Below are positions 44,381-52,484 of a DNA stretch of 64,000 nucleotides, piece after piece. Location: assembly GCF_000832015.1 (NCBI RefSeq), contig NZ_JXCJ01000001.1, positions 2,666,631 through 2,730,630 of the forward strand. Direction: 5' to 3'. The translations under genes were made by a program, and so were the position numbers. The notes beneath the pieces were generated by a model, which saw only the letters and a program-made list of their open reading frames with translations, ran no database searches and was not told where the DNA came from. This DNA comes from Gilvimarinus agarilyticus. Lineage in GTDB: Bacteria > Pseudomonadota > Gammaproteobacteria > Pseudomonadales > Cellvibrionaceae. Within the stretch, counting starts at the first letter, position 1, and every line of letters starts with the position of its first letter.

Positions 44381-45640
44381 TTAACGCAGATTAATAATGG
44401 TTTGCGTGGTCTGGTTAGCCGTCTCAATCGTCTTAGAATTCGCCTGGAAGTTTCGCTGGGCAATAATCAAGTTCACTAGCTGCTCAGACAAATCAACGTT
44501 AGACTCCTCCAGCGCACCGGCCTGAATATCACCAAAAGAAGCCGATCCCGGCGCCCCGACAATCAACTCACCACTGTCAGCGGTTTGCGCCCACAAGGTG
44601 GAGCCAACAGGCTTTAGAGCCTCCAGGTTATTAAAGCTGGCCAAGGCTACCTGACCGATGGTCTGGGCCTCACCGTTGGTAAAGCGGGCGAAGATTAAGC
44701 CCTGCTCATCGATGTCGATACCGGCTAAGCGGCCGGTGGTGTAACCATCCTGCGTAAGCCCCTCTACCGAGAAGCCACTGCCAAACTGGGTAGAGTTGGC
44801 AAAATCAACCGCCAGGCCCGCCACTGGAGTTGCACCATTGCCCGGGTCGTAGTCCAACGCAAACTCAGTCGCATTGGATACCCCATCGACACTGGTTAGC
44901 GCACCCTCGGTATCAAAAACCAAGGCAACGGGCCCGGCTGGCGCCGTTGGGTTCGCGCCATCAATTTGCACATGGACGTTCCAGCTGTTGGTAACGTCGT
45001 CTGTCTTCACAAAGTACTGGCTCATAGTGTGCGGATTACCGAGACTATCGTAAACCGTAGCCGACGTTGCATGGTTGTAGGTGGCCGGATCAGCGGGATC
45101 AAAATAGGCCGCGGGGTCTGCCGGTACATTGGGGTCCAGTACCGTTTCTCGCGCGTCTAGATTAAACGAGATATTCAATTCGGTTGAGGCGTTAGGGGCT
45201 TGGTTTTCTACGTTTACGCGTAAATCTTCGAGAATGCCGCCCACATTACCTTCGTCATCGGCAATAAAGCCCTGTAAATTAGAGCCGGTATTGTTGACGA
45301 TATAACCGTCTTTATCCAAACCAAAGGTTCCGTCACGGCCGTAAAGCTTATCGCCGGCGTTGTCGAGGATAAACATCCCCGCGCCATTGATGGCTAAATC
45401 CAGCTGGTTTTCGGTAAAGTTGAGGTTACCCTGGCTAAACTGTTGCCGAATTTTTTGCAGGTTTACCCCCGCACCCGGCGTGTTCGAGCCGCTACCCAGT
45501 AGCGAGCTGGCGTATACGTCGCCAAACTCGGCACGAGAATTTTTAAAGCCGGTAGTGCTGGCATTGGCAATGTTGTTGCCGGTCACCTTTAGATCAGTAT
45601 TGGCGGCCCGAATGCCGCTCAGAGCAGTGTTAAAAGGCAT
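44381..45640 (-). CDS. flgE: FlgE, flagellar hook protein
   Basis: FlgE polymerises into the hook. The 419 residues have the N-terminal NTALSGIRAANTDLKVTGNNIANASTTGFKNSR-type helix, a variable central region (about 140-330), and the C-terminal ESNVDLSEQLVNLIIAQRNFQANSKTIETANQT-type helix. It follows flgD by 50 bp and ends just before a strong terminator. Confidence 0.96.
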   Translation of the reverse strand: MPFNTALSGIRAANTDLKVTGNNIANASTTGFKNSRAEFGDVYASSLLGSGSNTPGAGVNLQKIRQQFSQGNLNFTENQLDLAINGAGMFILDNAGDKLYGRDGTFGLDKDGYIVNNTGSNLQGFIADDEGNVGGILEDLRVNVENQAPNASTELNISFNLDARETVLDPNVPADPAAYFDPADPATYNHATSATVYDSLGNPHTMSQYFVKTDDVTNSWNVHVQIDGANPTAPAGPVALVFDTEGALTSVDGVSNATEFALDYDPGNGATPVAGLAVDFANSTQFGSGFSVEGLTQDGYTTGRLAGIDIDEQGLIFARFTNGEAQTIGQVALASFNNLEALKPVGSTLWAQTADSGELIVGAPGSASFGDIQAGALEESNVDLSEQLVNLIIAQRNFQANSKTIETANQTTQTIINLR

Positions 45641-45690
45641 CGTACGCTTCTCCTGTTAATGCAGACCGGCCATCGGCATGCAATTTTTAA

Positions 45691-46404
45691 TTAGTTAAAT
45701 TGTTTAATATCGGAAATATTAACCGCGCCGACACCGGCCAGGTTAAGGATGATGCCGCCGTCTTCGGCGAGCGTCACACTGTTTACATTGGCACTCAGAG
45801 AGGTCGCCAGAGACTCTGTCTTACCATCGACATTGGCGTTGACTTCAAACCGATAGTCACCGGGAGCGAATGGCTCCTCCCCCGCCGTCCAATTGCTTAG
45901 CTCACCGTTTACTTCCATGTACTGGCCATCAAAGCGGAATACCAACTCGCCAGCCTCTTGACTCCCCATCGGGATTTGCCCGACCAGAGCACCGCTGCTG
46001 TCGTAAATACTCACCTGAGTATTAGCGCTCGCCTGCGGCAGATTTACCGAACCCGAGATAATGCCACCCTCCGCCAAATAGGTAGAATCGGTAGGCACTG
46101 TCACCGAGCGCCCGACCAGCGAGGAAGCCTGCAATGCCTGGTTCGACATAAAGTTGCCGCTAAAATCTTCAAAGCTGGTGTTTAACCGCTCTAACCCCTC
46201 GACCGAACTAAACTGAGCCAGCTGGGCAATAAACTCGGTATTGTCCTGCGGACTCAGCGGGTCCTGATTGTTCATTTGTGTAATCATCAACTCCAAAAAA
46301 GCCGATTGCCCTAACTCGTTGGTTTTGGTTTCGGGCTCTTTGTTGCCAATGCTTAAATTGCTCAGGATGCTTCCGGCCGCGTTTGTTTCATTCACCGTTG
46401 TCAT
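45691..46404 (-). CDS. flgD: FlgD, hook-capping protein
   Basis: FlgD caps the growing hook. The 237 residues have LGQSAFLELMITQMNNQDPLSPQDNTEFIAQLAQFSSVEG-type N-terminal region, the family hallmark, and two beta-rich domains in the second half. It lies 10 bp after flgC. Confidence 0.96.
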   Translation of the reverse strand: MTTVNETNAAGSILSNLSIGNKEPETKTNELGQSAFLELMITQMNNQDPLSPQDNTEFIAQLAQFSSVEGLERLNTSFEDFSGNFMSNQALQASSLVGRSVTVPTDSTYLAEGGIISGSVNLPQASANTQVSIYDSSGALVGQIPMGSQEAGELVFRFDGQYMEVNGELSNWTAGEEPFAPGDYRFEVNANVDGKTESLATSLSANVNSVTLAEDGGIILNLAGVGAVNISDIKQFN

Positions 46405-46414
46405 GGCTTAATCC

Positions 46415-46858
46415 TTACTGTCCGAGCGTGATGACGCGTTGCGCCATCTGTTTGGCCGCGTTCATCACCTCGACGTTTACCTGAAACGAGCGCGAAGCCG
46501 AAATCATATTGGTCATTTCTTCAACCACATTAACGTTGGGGTAGTACACATAACCGTCTTCGTCGGCGAGCGGGTGAGTGGGCTCATGGCGTTGTTCATA
46601 GGGAGCATCGCTTTCAACCACGCCTAACACCTGCACCCCAGCGCTGGCAGCTTGCTCATTACCACTGATGGGCTGAGCACCAAAGGCCATCGCCTCGCGG
46701 GCCAGAGCGGCAAACACTGGCTGGCGCGAGCGGTACACATCACCGGCACTGGATGAGGCCGACTGAGCGTTAGCCAAGTTACTGGCCGTGGTGTTCAGGC
46801 GTAGGCTTTGGGCGTTCATGCCAGAGCCTGCTACATCAAAAATATTTCCAATCGCCAT
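46415..46858 (-). CDS. flgC: FlgC, proximal rod protein
   Basis: FlgC is a proximal rod component. The 147 residues have the rod N-terminus (IFDVAGSGMNAQSLRLNTTASNLANAQ) and the conserved YYPNVNVVEEMTNMISASRSFQVNVEVMNAAKQM-type C-terminus. It follows flgB by 36 bp. Confidence 0.96.
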   Translation of the reverse strand: MAIGNIFDVAGSGMNAQSLRLNTTASNLANAQSASSSAGDVYRSRQPVFAALAREAMAFGAQPISGNEQAASAGVQVLGVVESDAPYEQRHEPTHPLADEDGYVYYPNVNVVEEMTNMISASRSFQVNVEVMNAAKQMAQRVITLGQ

Positions 46859-46894
46859 GGGTTAACTCCGCTACTTATCCAATTATTGCCGCTA

Positions 46895-47305
46895 TTACTG
46901 TCCGCTAATCGCGCTAGACAAGCCTTTAAATTTTTTGTTGAGCATCATAAAGCTGGCCTGAAAATCCAATGCGTTTTTCATAAACGCGGCGTGCTCGACC
47001 TGCGCCTCTACCGTGTTTCCGTCCACCGAGCTTTGGTGTGGCACACGAAACCCTAAAGAAACATCGCCCGAGGCTGAGGCGCCACCCCCTATGTGGCCTA
47101 CATGGGTTTTATTAACCGCAACATCAAAGTGGCGTTCGGCCGCCGCGTACTGGCGATTAAGCTCTGCTTTAAAATCCATATCCCGCGCTTTAAACCCCGG
47201 GGTGTCAGCGTTGGCCAGGTTGTTAGCCAGCACCTCAGCGCGACGGGCCCGAAGCTGTAACGCCGGTTCGTGGATTCCAAGTGCTTCTGAAAAAGAAATT
47301 GCCAT
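46895..47305 (-). CDS. flgB: FlgB, proximal rod protein
   Basis: FlgB is the first rod protein. The ATG at 47305 (MAISFSEALGIH) gives 136 residues, the family length; the frame is open to 47341 but that start would sit at the predicted transcription start. LRARRAEVLANNLANADTPGFKARDMDF-type sequence and the C-terminal AAFMKNALDFQASFMMLN stretch are diagnostic. It leads flgBCDE. Confidence 0.96.
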   Translation of the reverse strand: MAISFSEALGIHEPALQLRARRAEVLANNLANADTPGFKARDMDFKAELNRQYAAAERHFDVAVNKTHVGHIGGGASASGDVSLGFRVPHQSSVDGNTVEAQVEHAAFMKNALDFQASFMMLNKKFKGLSSAISGQ

Positions 47306-47351
47306 TTTCGTTTGCTCGCAGTGCGTGATAAAGAATGTCACAGACGATAAA

Positions 47352-47366
47352 GCACAGCTCGTGCCA
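47352..47366 (-). promoter_or_regulatory. Sigma-54 promoter of flgBCDE
   Basis: The minus strand reads TGGCAC-N5-GTGC with GG-N10-GC spacing, one base from consensus. Predicted start is near 47340, 35 bases before flgB. Confidence 0.8.
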
Positions 47367-47459
47367 ACAACAGAAAATAACGATAAGCCATTGTTATTAT
47401 TGATTTATTTTAAAAAAGAAGCAGGGCCATCAGGCGATTGAACGAGGATAAGCGGGCTA

Positions 47460-47495
47460 AAGCGGCAAAGCATTACCGCCCAAACGTTGCCGCTT
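47460..47495. terminator. Candidate terminator between cheR and flgB
   Basis: A nine-pair stem AAGCGGCAA / TTGCCGCTT lies in the 285-bp cheR-flgB gap, followed on the minus strand by TTAG and on the plus strand by TAAAAA. A weaker stem with GGCCA/TGGCC lies at 47566-47590. Neither has a good T run, so termination of cheR is uncertain. Confidence 0.4.
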
Positions 47496-47590
47496 AAAAA
47501 CGCTAGCGTCATTAAAAAGAGGGGCAACGACAGAAAGAAAGCCGTAGGAGGGTTTACGACAAACCGGCCAAGTCGGGTATAGACTGGCCG

Positions 47591-48451
47591 CTAGAGGGCG
47601 CGGTACAAAATGCCGGGTTCACAGCGCACCATTTCAAATAGATGAGAGGCGCCCGCCACCCCTTCTGAGGAGCCCAAAAACACAACACCGCCGGGCTTTA
47701 AGCAGCCGTGGATTTTCTCCAAAATGCGTTTTTTAAGCTCGGCATCAAAATAGATCAATACATTGCGGCAAAACACCACATCAAAGCGCCCCAGGGCCGC
47801 GTATGAGTCCAACAGATTTAAAGCGCGAAACTCTATGCACTCGCGCAGCTTAGGCTTTACCTGCCATCGGTTGTCGTCGAGCGCGTCAAAATACATATCG
47901 CGCCGCTCTTGAGATAAACCGCGCATCACCGACAATCGGTCATAAATGCCCTGGCGCGCCTGTTCGAGCACGATAGAGGATAAATCGGTTGCCACGATTT
48001 GTACCGGGCGAGCCAACGCGCCCATGGCGCGGCGGCGGTACTCCTCCAGCACCATACTTAGCGAATAAGGCTCCTGCCCCGACGAGCAAGCGGCAGACCA
48101 GATCCGCACCGGCCCAAACATCCGGTTGGCCGGTAACATAAGCTCGGGTAATAACGTCGATTTAAGATACTCAAACGGATAGCTGTCGCGAAACCAAAAG
48201 GTCTCGTTGGTCGTCATTACATCGATCACTTGATCTCGCAAACGACGATTACTGTTGTTTTTCAGCACGCCAACCAACTCGGTAAACGAGTGCAGCCCGT
48301 GCTCCTCTAATAGGCGGCGCACGCGGTTGGTCACTAAATACTGTTTGTTTTCACCCAGTGAAATACCACAGGCGTCCTGTAAAAACTGACGAAAGTGATC
48401 AAACTCAGCCTGAGCCAGCGCTCCGCCTGGCGCGGTACGTTCGATGGTCAT
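47591..48451 (-). CDS. cheR: CheR, chemoreceptor glutamate methyltransferase
   Basis: CheR methylates receptor glutamates using S-adenosylmethionine. The 286 residues have an N-terminal helical domain (about 10-85, FRQFLQDACGISLGENKQYLVTNRVRRLLEEHG-type), and a methyltransferase domain with IWSAACSSGQEPYSLSMVL, the SAM motif, and FDVVFCRNVLIYFD. It follows cheV by 78 bp and is upstream of flgB, as in Pseudomonas. Confidence 0.97.
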   Translation of the reverse strand: MTIERTAPGGALAQAEFDHFRQFLQDACGISLGENKQYLVTNRVRRLLEEHGLHSFTELVGVLKNNSNRRLRDQVIDVMTTNETFWFRDSYPFEYLKSTLLPELMLPANRMFGPVRIWSAACSSGQEPYSLSMVLEEYRRRAMGALARPVQIVATDLSSIVLEQARQGIYDRLSVMRGLSQERRDMYFDALDDNRWQVKPKLRECIEFRALNLLDSYAALGRFDVVFCRNVLIYFDAELKKRILEKIHGCLKPGGVVFLGSSEGVAGASHLFEMVRCEPGILYRAL

Positions 48452-48529
48452 ATTCGCCCTTGTGTTATCTGCCAGAACATCAAATAAACTATAGATTTAA
48501 CATTAACAGTTTTAGCTAATGTATTGATT

Positions 48530-49483
48530 TTATTCAGTATCACCAAGCAAATCTTCACCCGAAATAGCCAGTACACGATCGTTGACACGCTTGGCAAGCT
48601 CGTCTGGGTGGAACTTAGCCAAAAAGTCATCGGCCCCCACCTTTTTAACCATCGCGGCGTTAAATACCCCACTGAGTGACGTGTGCAGTACCACGTGCAT
48701 TTGGCTTAACGTGTTGTTGGCACGCAGCTCGGCCGTAAAGGTATAGCCGTCCATTTCGGGCATCTCGATGTCTGAAATAATCATAATCAGCTCTTCGAGT
48801 GGGTTTAACCCCTGCTCTTGCATACCCAGCAGGTAATCCATTGCCTCCCGGCCATCTTTTTTAAGCGTAGTACGAATTCCCATAGATTCGACCACCCGCT
48901 GGATTTGCTTGCGCGCAATGTTCGAGTCATCCACGATTAATACATGCTTTTTGACTACACGCTCACTGATGCCATCGGCAACCACGCCGGCGCTGATTTG
49001 CTCGTTAACCGGCGCCACCTCGGCGAGGATCTTCTCAACATCCACGATTTCGACCAGTTTTTCCTCAACTTCGGTTACGGCGGTTAAATAATGATCTTTG
49101 CCGGCACCGGTTGGTGGTGGGTGAATATCGCTCCAGTTCATATTAACGATACGCTCTACCCCGCTCACCAAAAAGCCCTGCTGGGTGCGGTTGTACTCGG
49201 TAATAATCACAAAGCACTCGGCCAGGTTGTCGAGCGGTTTACGACCAATCGCGAGGTTCATATCCAGTATGGGGATGGTGCCGCCGCGGATATGTGCGAC
49301 GCCACGGACCACCGAGCTGCGCCCCGGAATCTCATTTAATGGCGGGCACTGCAGCACCTCTTTCACTTTAAATACGTTAATCCCGTACAGCTGTTGGCCC
49401 CTAAGCCGAAACAGTAACAGCTCTAATCGGTTCTGCCCTACTAACTGGGTTCTTTGATTAACACTATCCAATACCCCGGCCAT
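48530..49483 (-). CDS. cheV: CheV, CheW-receiver coupling protein
   Basis: CheV couples CheA to receptors and carries a phosphorylatable receiver. The ATG at 49483 has GAGG five bases upstream (the frame is open to 49507) and gives 317 residues. It has a CheW-like domain (about 15-160, LLFRLRGQQLYGINVFKVKEVLQ-type) and a receiver (about 180-305) with phospho-acceptor in MIISDIEMPEMDG. No separate cheW occurs in the window. Confidence 0.95.
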   Translation of the reverse strand: MAGVLDSVNQRTQLVGQNRLELLLFRLRGQQLYGINVFKVKEVLQCPPLNEIPGRSSVVRGVAHIRGGTIPILDMNLAIGRKPLDNLAECFVIITEYNRTQQGFLVSGVERIVNMNWSDIHPPPTGAGKDHYLTAVTEVEEKLVEIVDVEKILAEVAPVNEQISAGVVADGISERVVKKHVLIVDDSNIARKQIQRVVESMGIRTTLKKDGREAMDYLLGMQEQGLNPLEELIMIISDIEMPEMDGYTFTAELRANNTLSQMHVVLHTSLSGVFNAAMVKKVGADDFLAKFHPDELAKRVNDRVLAISGEDLLGDTE

Positions 49484-49525
49484 AGCCACCTCTCCAGACA
49501 AGCGCACAACAAGCTGCCGCCTTTA

Positions 49526-49552
49526 TTATCAATGGGTTACATAGAATACTTA
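49526..49552 (-). promoter_or_regulatory. Weak sigma-28-like site upstream of cheV
   Basis: The minus strand reads TAAGTATT-N11-ATTGATAA. Only five of eight bases match in each box, and AT-rich sequence makes chance matches easy. It is the best promoter candidate seen in the 276-bp cheV-flgA divergent gap, which otherwise shows only a short AGCTC/GAGCT palindrome at 49691-49705. Confidence 0.28.
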
Positions 49553-49759
49553 AAATTTACCTTAAAATTAAGCAACCACTATTTAACCCGATCACGCTCG
49601 GTTTACCGCCGGCACGGTCTTTGCTCTAACAACTCTATATCATTGTTAACGGCTGATTTTTGACGCACTTTAGTATCTCAGCACAAATCCAGCTCAAATA
49701 GAGCTACTTAAACTTGTGGTGCGGCAGCTACTGCCCCCACGACGACCGGACCTTAGACC

Positions 49760-50479
49760 ATGAGCCAACGGCGCAAATACTTACGCCCTTTAGTCTGTGC
49801 AGCACTCGCTATGCTGCTAGCGGCTAGTGCCGTGGCAACCGAGCCCCATAGTCTGGATGAGCTAACGACCGCCACCCACCAATTTTTGCAAGAGCATTAC
49901 ACGCTGGAAGACGACTCGGCCGCCACGGAGGTGAGCGTCACCCCGCTCGATCCACGCTTGCGTCTGGCTCAATGCCCTACGCCCCTGACGTTCTCCGTGC
50001 GAGACCTCGGCGACAAGGGCGGTGCCGTAAGCGTTAAAGCCCAATGCGAAGGGCAACAGCCCTGGTCAATCTATGTTAGCGCACAAGTGGATATCCACCG
50101 GGACGTTCTCGTCGCCGCGGTCACACTTGGCCGGGGCGCCCTGATTGATGAATCGGTTATCCGCTACCAGAGATTCAATACCAGCGACTTACGCCAGGGG
50201 TACATGGTCGCCACACGACAGGTTCTCGGGCAGCAGTTAAAAAGGCCACTGCAAGCCGGCGAGCCCTTGCGCTCAGGCGTTTTAGAGCAGCCCCTGGCCG
50301 TCGAGAGAGGCGATATTGTAACGCTAGAATCGAGCAACGGCTCGATTACCGTGGCGACCCAGGCCGAGGCGCTCTCCAGCGGGCGGATTGGCGAGCAAAT
50401 ACGAGTGCGCAACACCAGTTCAGAACGTGTCATTAGCGCCAATGTGTTAGCCAAAGGCCGCGTGGGCGCCAATTTTTAG
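49760..50479 (+). CDS. flgA: FlgA, P-ring assembly chaperone
   Basis: FlgA is a periplasmic chaperone for FlgI. The 239 residues have a signal peptide (about 1-28, ending SAVA), a beta-clip/SAF domain (about 110-170) with VAAVTLGRGALIDESVIRYQR-type sequence, and a C-terminal domain with VTLESSNGSITVATQAEALSSGRIGEQIRVRN-type sequence. It is divergent from cheV and precedes flgM. Confidence 0.95.
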   Translation: MSQRRKYLRPLVCAALAMLLAASAVATEPHSLDELTTATHQFLQEHYTLEDDSAATEVSVTPLDPRLRLAQCPTPLTFSVRDLGDKGGAVSVKAQCEGQQPWSIYVSAQVDIHRDVLVAAVTLGRGALIDESVIRYQRFNTSDLRQGYMVATRQVLGQQLKRPLQAGEPLRSGVLEQPLAVERGDIVTLESSNGSITVATQAEALSSGRIGEQIRVRNTSSERVISANVLAKGRVGANF

Positions 50480-50530
50480 ACACTTAGTGGGTCAATGTGA
50501 AGCAACTCACAAAAAAGTGACAAAAAACAT

Positions 50531-50557
50531 TAAAGTTGTACGCTAGCTTGCCGAAAG
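50531..50557 (+). promoter_or_regulatory. Sigma-28 (FliA) promoter of flgMN
   Basis: TAAAGTTG-N11-GCCGAAAG matches seven of eight -35 bases and six of eight -10 bases of the sigma-28 consensus. Predicted start is near 50565, leaving a leader of about 93 bases before flgM. Confidence 0.82.
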
Positions 50558-50603
50558 CGGATATAGACAAGTTGCATGTATCGCATTAGCGATCGTGCGA
50601 GAC

Positions 50604-50633
50604 GTGTTTTGGCAAACACCGGTGCGACACCGG
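50604..50633 (+). other. Structured flgM 5' leader with two overlapping hairpins
   Basis: Two stems share a base: GTGTTT / AAACAC (50604-50619, loop TGGC) and CCGGTG / CACCGG (50619-50633, loop CGA). They end about 14 bases before the AGGAA ribosome-binding site of flgM. I could not match them to a named riboswitch. Confidence 0.5.
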
Positions 50634-50657
50634 AATCAGGCAACGTAGGAACATATT

Positions 50658-50972
50658 ATGGTTATTGATACTTCAAACACAGTAAAGACCAACACCCCAA
50701 ACAGTGGCCGTGCTGCCGCAGCAGCGGGGAACACCCGCGCCGATAAAACGCAAGCGCAAGCGGGTAACCAGCCCAGCAACAGCGACGATAGCGTAGCCCT
50801 AAGCCCTGAGGCGCAAAACATTGGCCGGCTGCGCGAAGCTATCGATAACGCCTCTGGTGTTGATAGCGAGCGAGTGAGCGCCATCAAACAGGCCATTGCC
50901 GAGGGTCGATTTGAAATTAACCCCGAGCGCTTAGCCGAGGCTATGCTCGCACAAGACGAGCTACTGAGTTAA
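50658..50972 (+). CDS. flgM: FlgM, anti-sigma-28 factor
   Basis: FlgM binds FliA and is secreted when the hook is finished, releasing late gene expression. The 104 residues have a disordered N-terminus and a C-terminal helix region (about 55-104) with VALSPEAQNIGRLREAIDNASGVDSERVSAIKQAIAEGRFEI-type sequence, the sigma-binding signature. AGGA precedes the ATG. It is followed by flgN, its co-transcribed chaperone partner. Confidence 0.96.
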   Translation: MVIDTSNTVKTNTPNSGRAAAAAGNTRADKTQAQAGNQPSNSDDSVALSPEAQNIGRLREAIDNASGVDSERVSAIKQAIAEGRFEINPERLAEAMLAQDELLS

Positions 50973-51104
50973 TAAAGGCGGCCGCGAGTCCATTTGCCTG
51001 AGCTCGTAGGCCGCACATCCCTCATCGATTAGCGCTGAGGCGCCGGGGTTACGCCCGGCACTTGTTAAAACGTTTGCCACTACATTGTCTATCGAGGTTT
51101 ACCC

Positions 51105-51581
51105 ATGTCGGCCAATCCGCAACTGGTACGTGAAATGCTCAACCGAGACCTGCACGCTGCCCAGCGCCTGCAGGCCCTGCTGACTCAAGAGCGCGAGCTG
51201 CTGCAGCAGCGTAATCACGAGGCACTGAGCGCGCTCATCAATGAGAAAAACGACCACCTTGCCCTGCTTGAGGGGCACGCCAAAGAGCGTACCGCACTAC
51301 TGCAGGCGCTGAAAATTGAGGACAACGGCTCGAGCTGGGAAAAGTTTCTCGCCAGCGACGACGGTTTAAGCCCACTGATACCGCTGTGGCACCAACTACA
51401 ACAAGAAGTACGCCAATGCCACGAGCTAAACAATCACAACGGCAAGCTGGTGGCCCGCTCGCAACAAACCCTTAAGCGGCTAATTGATTTAGTGCGCGGC
51501 AAAAATCAAAACGCTGGCCTTTACGATGCCAGCGGTAGCGCCGCCAATAGCGCGTCCAGCAATACCCTGACGCGGGCGTAA
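51105..51581 (+). CDS. flgN: FlgN, chaperone for FlgK and FlgL
   Basis: FlgN binds the hook-junction proteins before export. The 158-residue helical protein has LQALLTQERELLQQRNHEALSALINEKNDHLALLEGHAKERTALLQ-type N-terminal helices and WEKFL, typical of FlgN. It follows flgM by 132 bp; that gap shows no promoter I can identify, so both are probably transcribed together. Confidence 0.94.
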   Translation: MSANPQLVREMLNRDLHAAQRLQALLTQERELLQQRNHEALSALINEKNDHLALLEGHAKERTALLQALKIEDNGSSWEKFLASDDGLSPLIPLWHQLQQEVRQCHELNNHNGKLVARSQQTLKRLIDLVRGKNQNAGLYDASGSAANSASSNTLTRA

Positions 51582-51611
51582 CGTTAAATCGCGCTAAAAC
51601 CTCTCACTCCC

Positions 51612-51640
51612 TTGGCTTATCGCGGCAAAGTTCTTACAAT
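51612..51640 (+). promoter_or_regulatory. Sigma-70 promoter of tRNA-Arg
   Basis: TTGGCT, a 17-base spacer and TACAAT, followed by a GC-rich discriminator (GGCGCC), precede the tRNA by 29 bases. This is the layout of a stable-RNA promoter. Confidence 0.7.
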
Positions 51641-51669
51641 GGCGCCTCGCTCTATTGGGGGCGAACATC

Positions 51670-51746
51670 GCCCCGGTAGCTCAGTTGGATAGAGCAGCCG
51701 CCTCCTAAGCGGCAGGTCGGACGTTCAAATCGTCTCCGGGGCGCCA
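51670..51746 (+). tRNA. tRNA-Arg(CCU)
   Basis: A 77-nt cloverleaf: acceptor GCCCCGG / CCGGGGC, D arm with GCTC/GAGC, anticodon stem GCCGC/GCGGC with loop CTCCTAA (anticodon CCT at 51704-51706), T arm with TTCAAAT, and encoded CCA at the 3' end. It reads AGG codons. Position 32 is C and position 38 is A. No attachment-site duplication or integrase is seen nearby. Confidence 0.97.
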
Positions 51747-51770
51747 CTTATTGCCGCGTGGCGACACACC

Positions 51771-52484
51771 ATGAATCTCATTTTACTGTTCAGCGACGAC
51801 TTTGACCCAGAGGGCCGTGCCGTACTCAAAGACGCTCGCCGCCTGGAACATATCATTAAGGTTCACCGGGCCGAGCTCGGCGATACGTTACGTGTGGGGC
51901 AGGTAGACGGCCTGATGGGCACGGGTAAAATCATCGATCTCAGCGCTACCGGTATTACCCTGGAGGTAAGCCTAACGCAGCCTCCGCCCGCCCCCTCTAA
52001 TATCCACATGATACTGGGCTTACCCCGCCCCCCCATGCTTAAGCGCACACTGCAAACCATTGCCGCTCTGGGCGTAAAACAATTAACACTACTGCAAAGT
52101 GCCCGGGTCGAAAAAAGCTACTGGCAATCTCCACAGTTACAGCCCAAAAAAATTCACGCCGAGTTGTTGCTGGGTTTAGAGCAAGGCTGTGACACACGGT
52201 TTCCGGTAATTCACTGGGCGAAACGCTTTAGACCTTTTGTCGAAGATGATCTGCCCGAACTTATGCGCGGCCACGATGCACTGCTGGCTCATCCCTACGT
52301 GACGACGCCCTGCCCAACCGAAACCACTAAACCCACACTATTGGCCATTGGCCCCGAAGGTGGGTTTATCGACAATGAAATTGCGATGCTGACAGAGGCG
52401 GGGTTTCAAGGGGTGACATTAGGCGAGCGTATTATGCGGGTAGAAACCGTCGTGCCCTACTTGCTCGGTCGGCTCGGAGGATAA
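51771..52484 (+). CDS. rsmE: RsmE, 16S rRNA (uracil-1498-N3) methyltransferase
   Basis: RsmE methylates U1498 of 16S rRNA. The 237 residues have an N-terminal PUA-like domain (about 1-70) and a C-terminal SPOUT knot domain with LAIGPEGGFIDNEI and LGERIMRVETVVPYLLGRL. It ends 28 bases inside the 3' end of the opposite-strand GGDEF-EAL gene. Confidence 0.95.
   Translation: MNLILLFSDDFDPEGRAVLKDARRLEHIIKVHRAELGDTLRVGQVDGLMGTGKIIDLSATGITLEVSLTQPPPAPSNIHMILGLPRPPMLKRTLQTIAALGVKQLTLLQSARVEKSYWQSPQLQPKKIHAELLLGLEQGCDTRFPVIHWAKRFRPFVEDDLPELMRGHDALLAHPYVTTPCPTETTKPTLLAIGPEGGFIDNEIAMLTEAGFQGVTLGERIMRVETVVPYLLGRLGG

Noticed and set aside
50604-50660. c-di-GMP (GEMM) riboswitch in the flgM leader
   Set aside because: GGCAAAC is present, but the ACGCAAAGCC core and the tetraloop-receptor layout are missing, so only a structured leader is reported.
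51612-51770. tRNA-Arg as integration site of a mobile element
   Set aside because: No integrase and no repeat of the tRNA 3' end was found in the flanking sequence.
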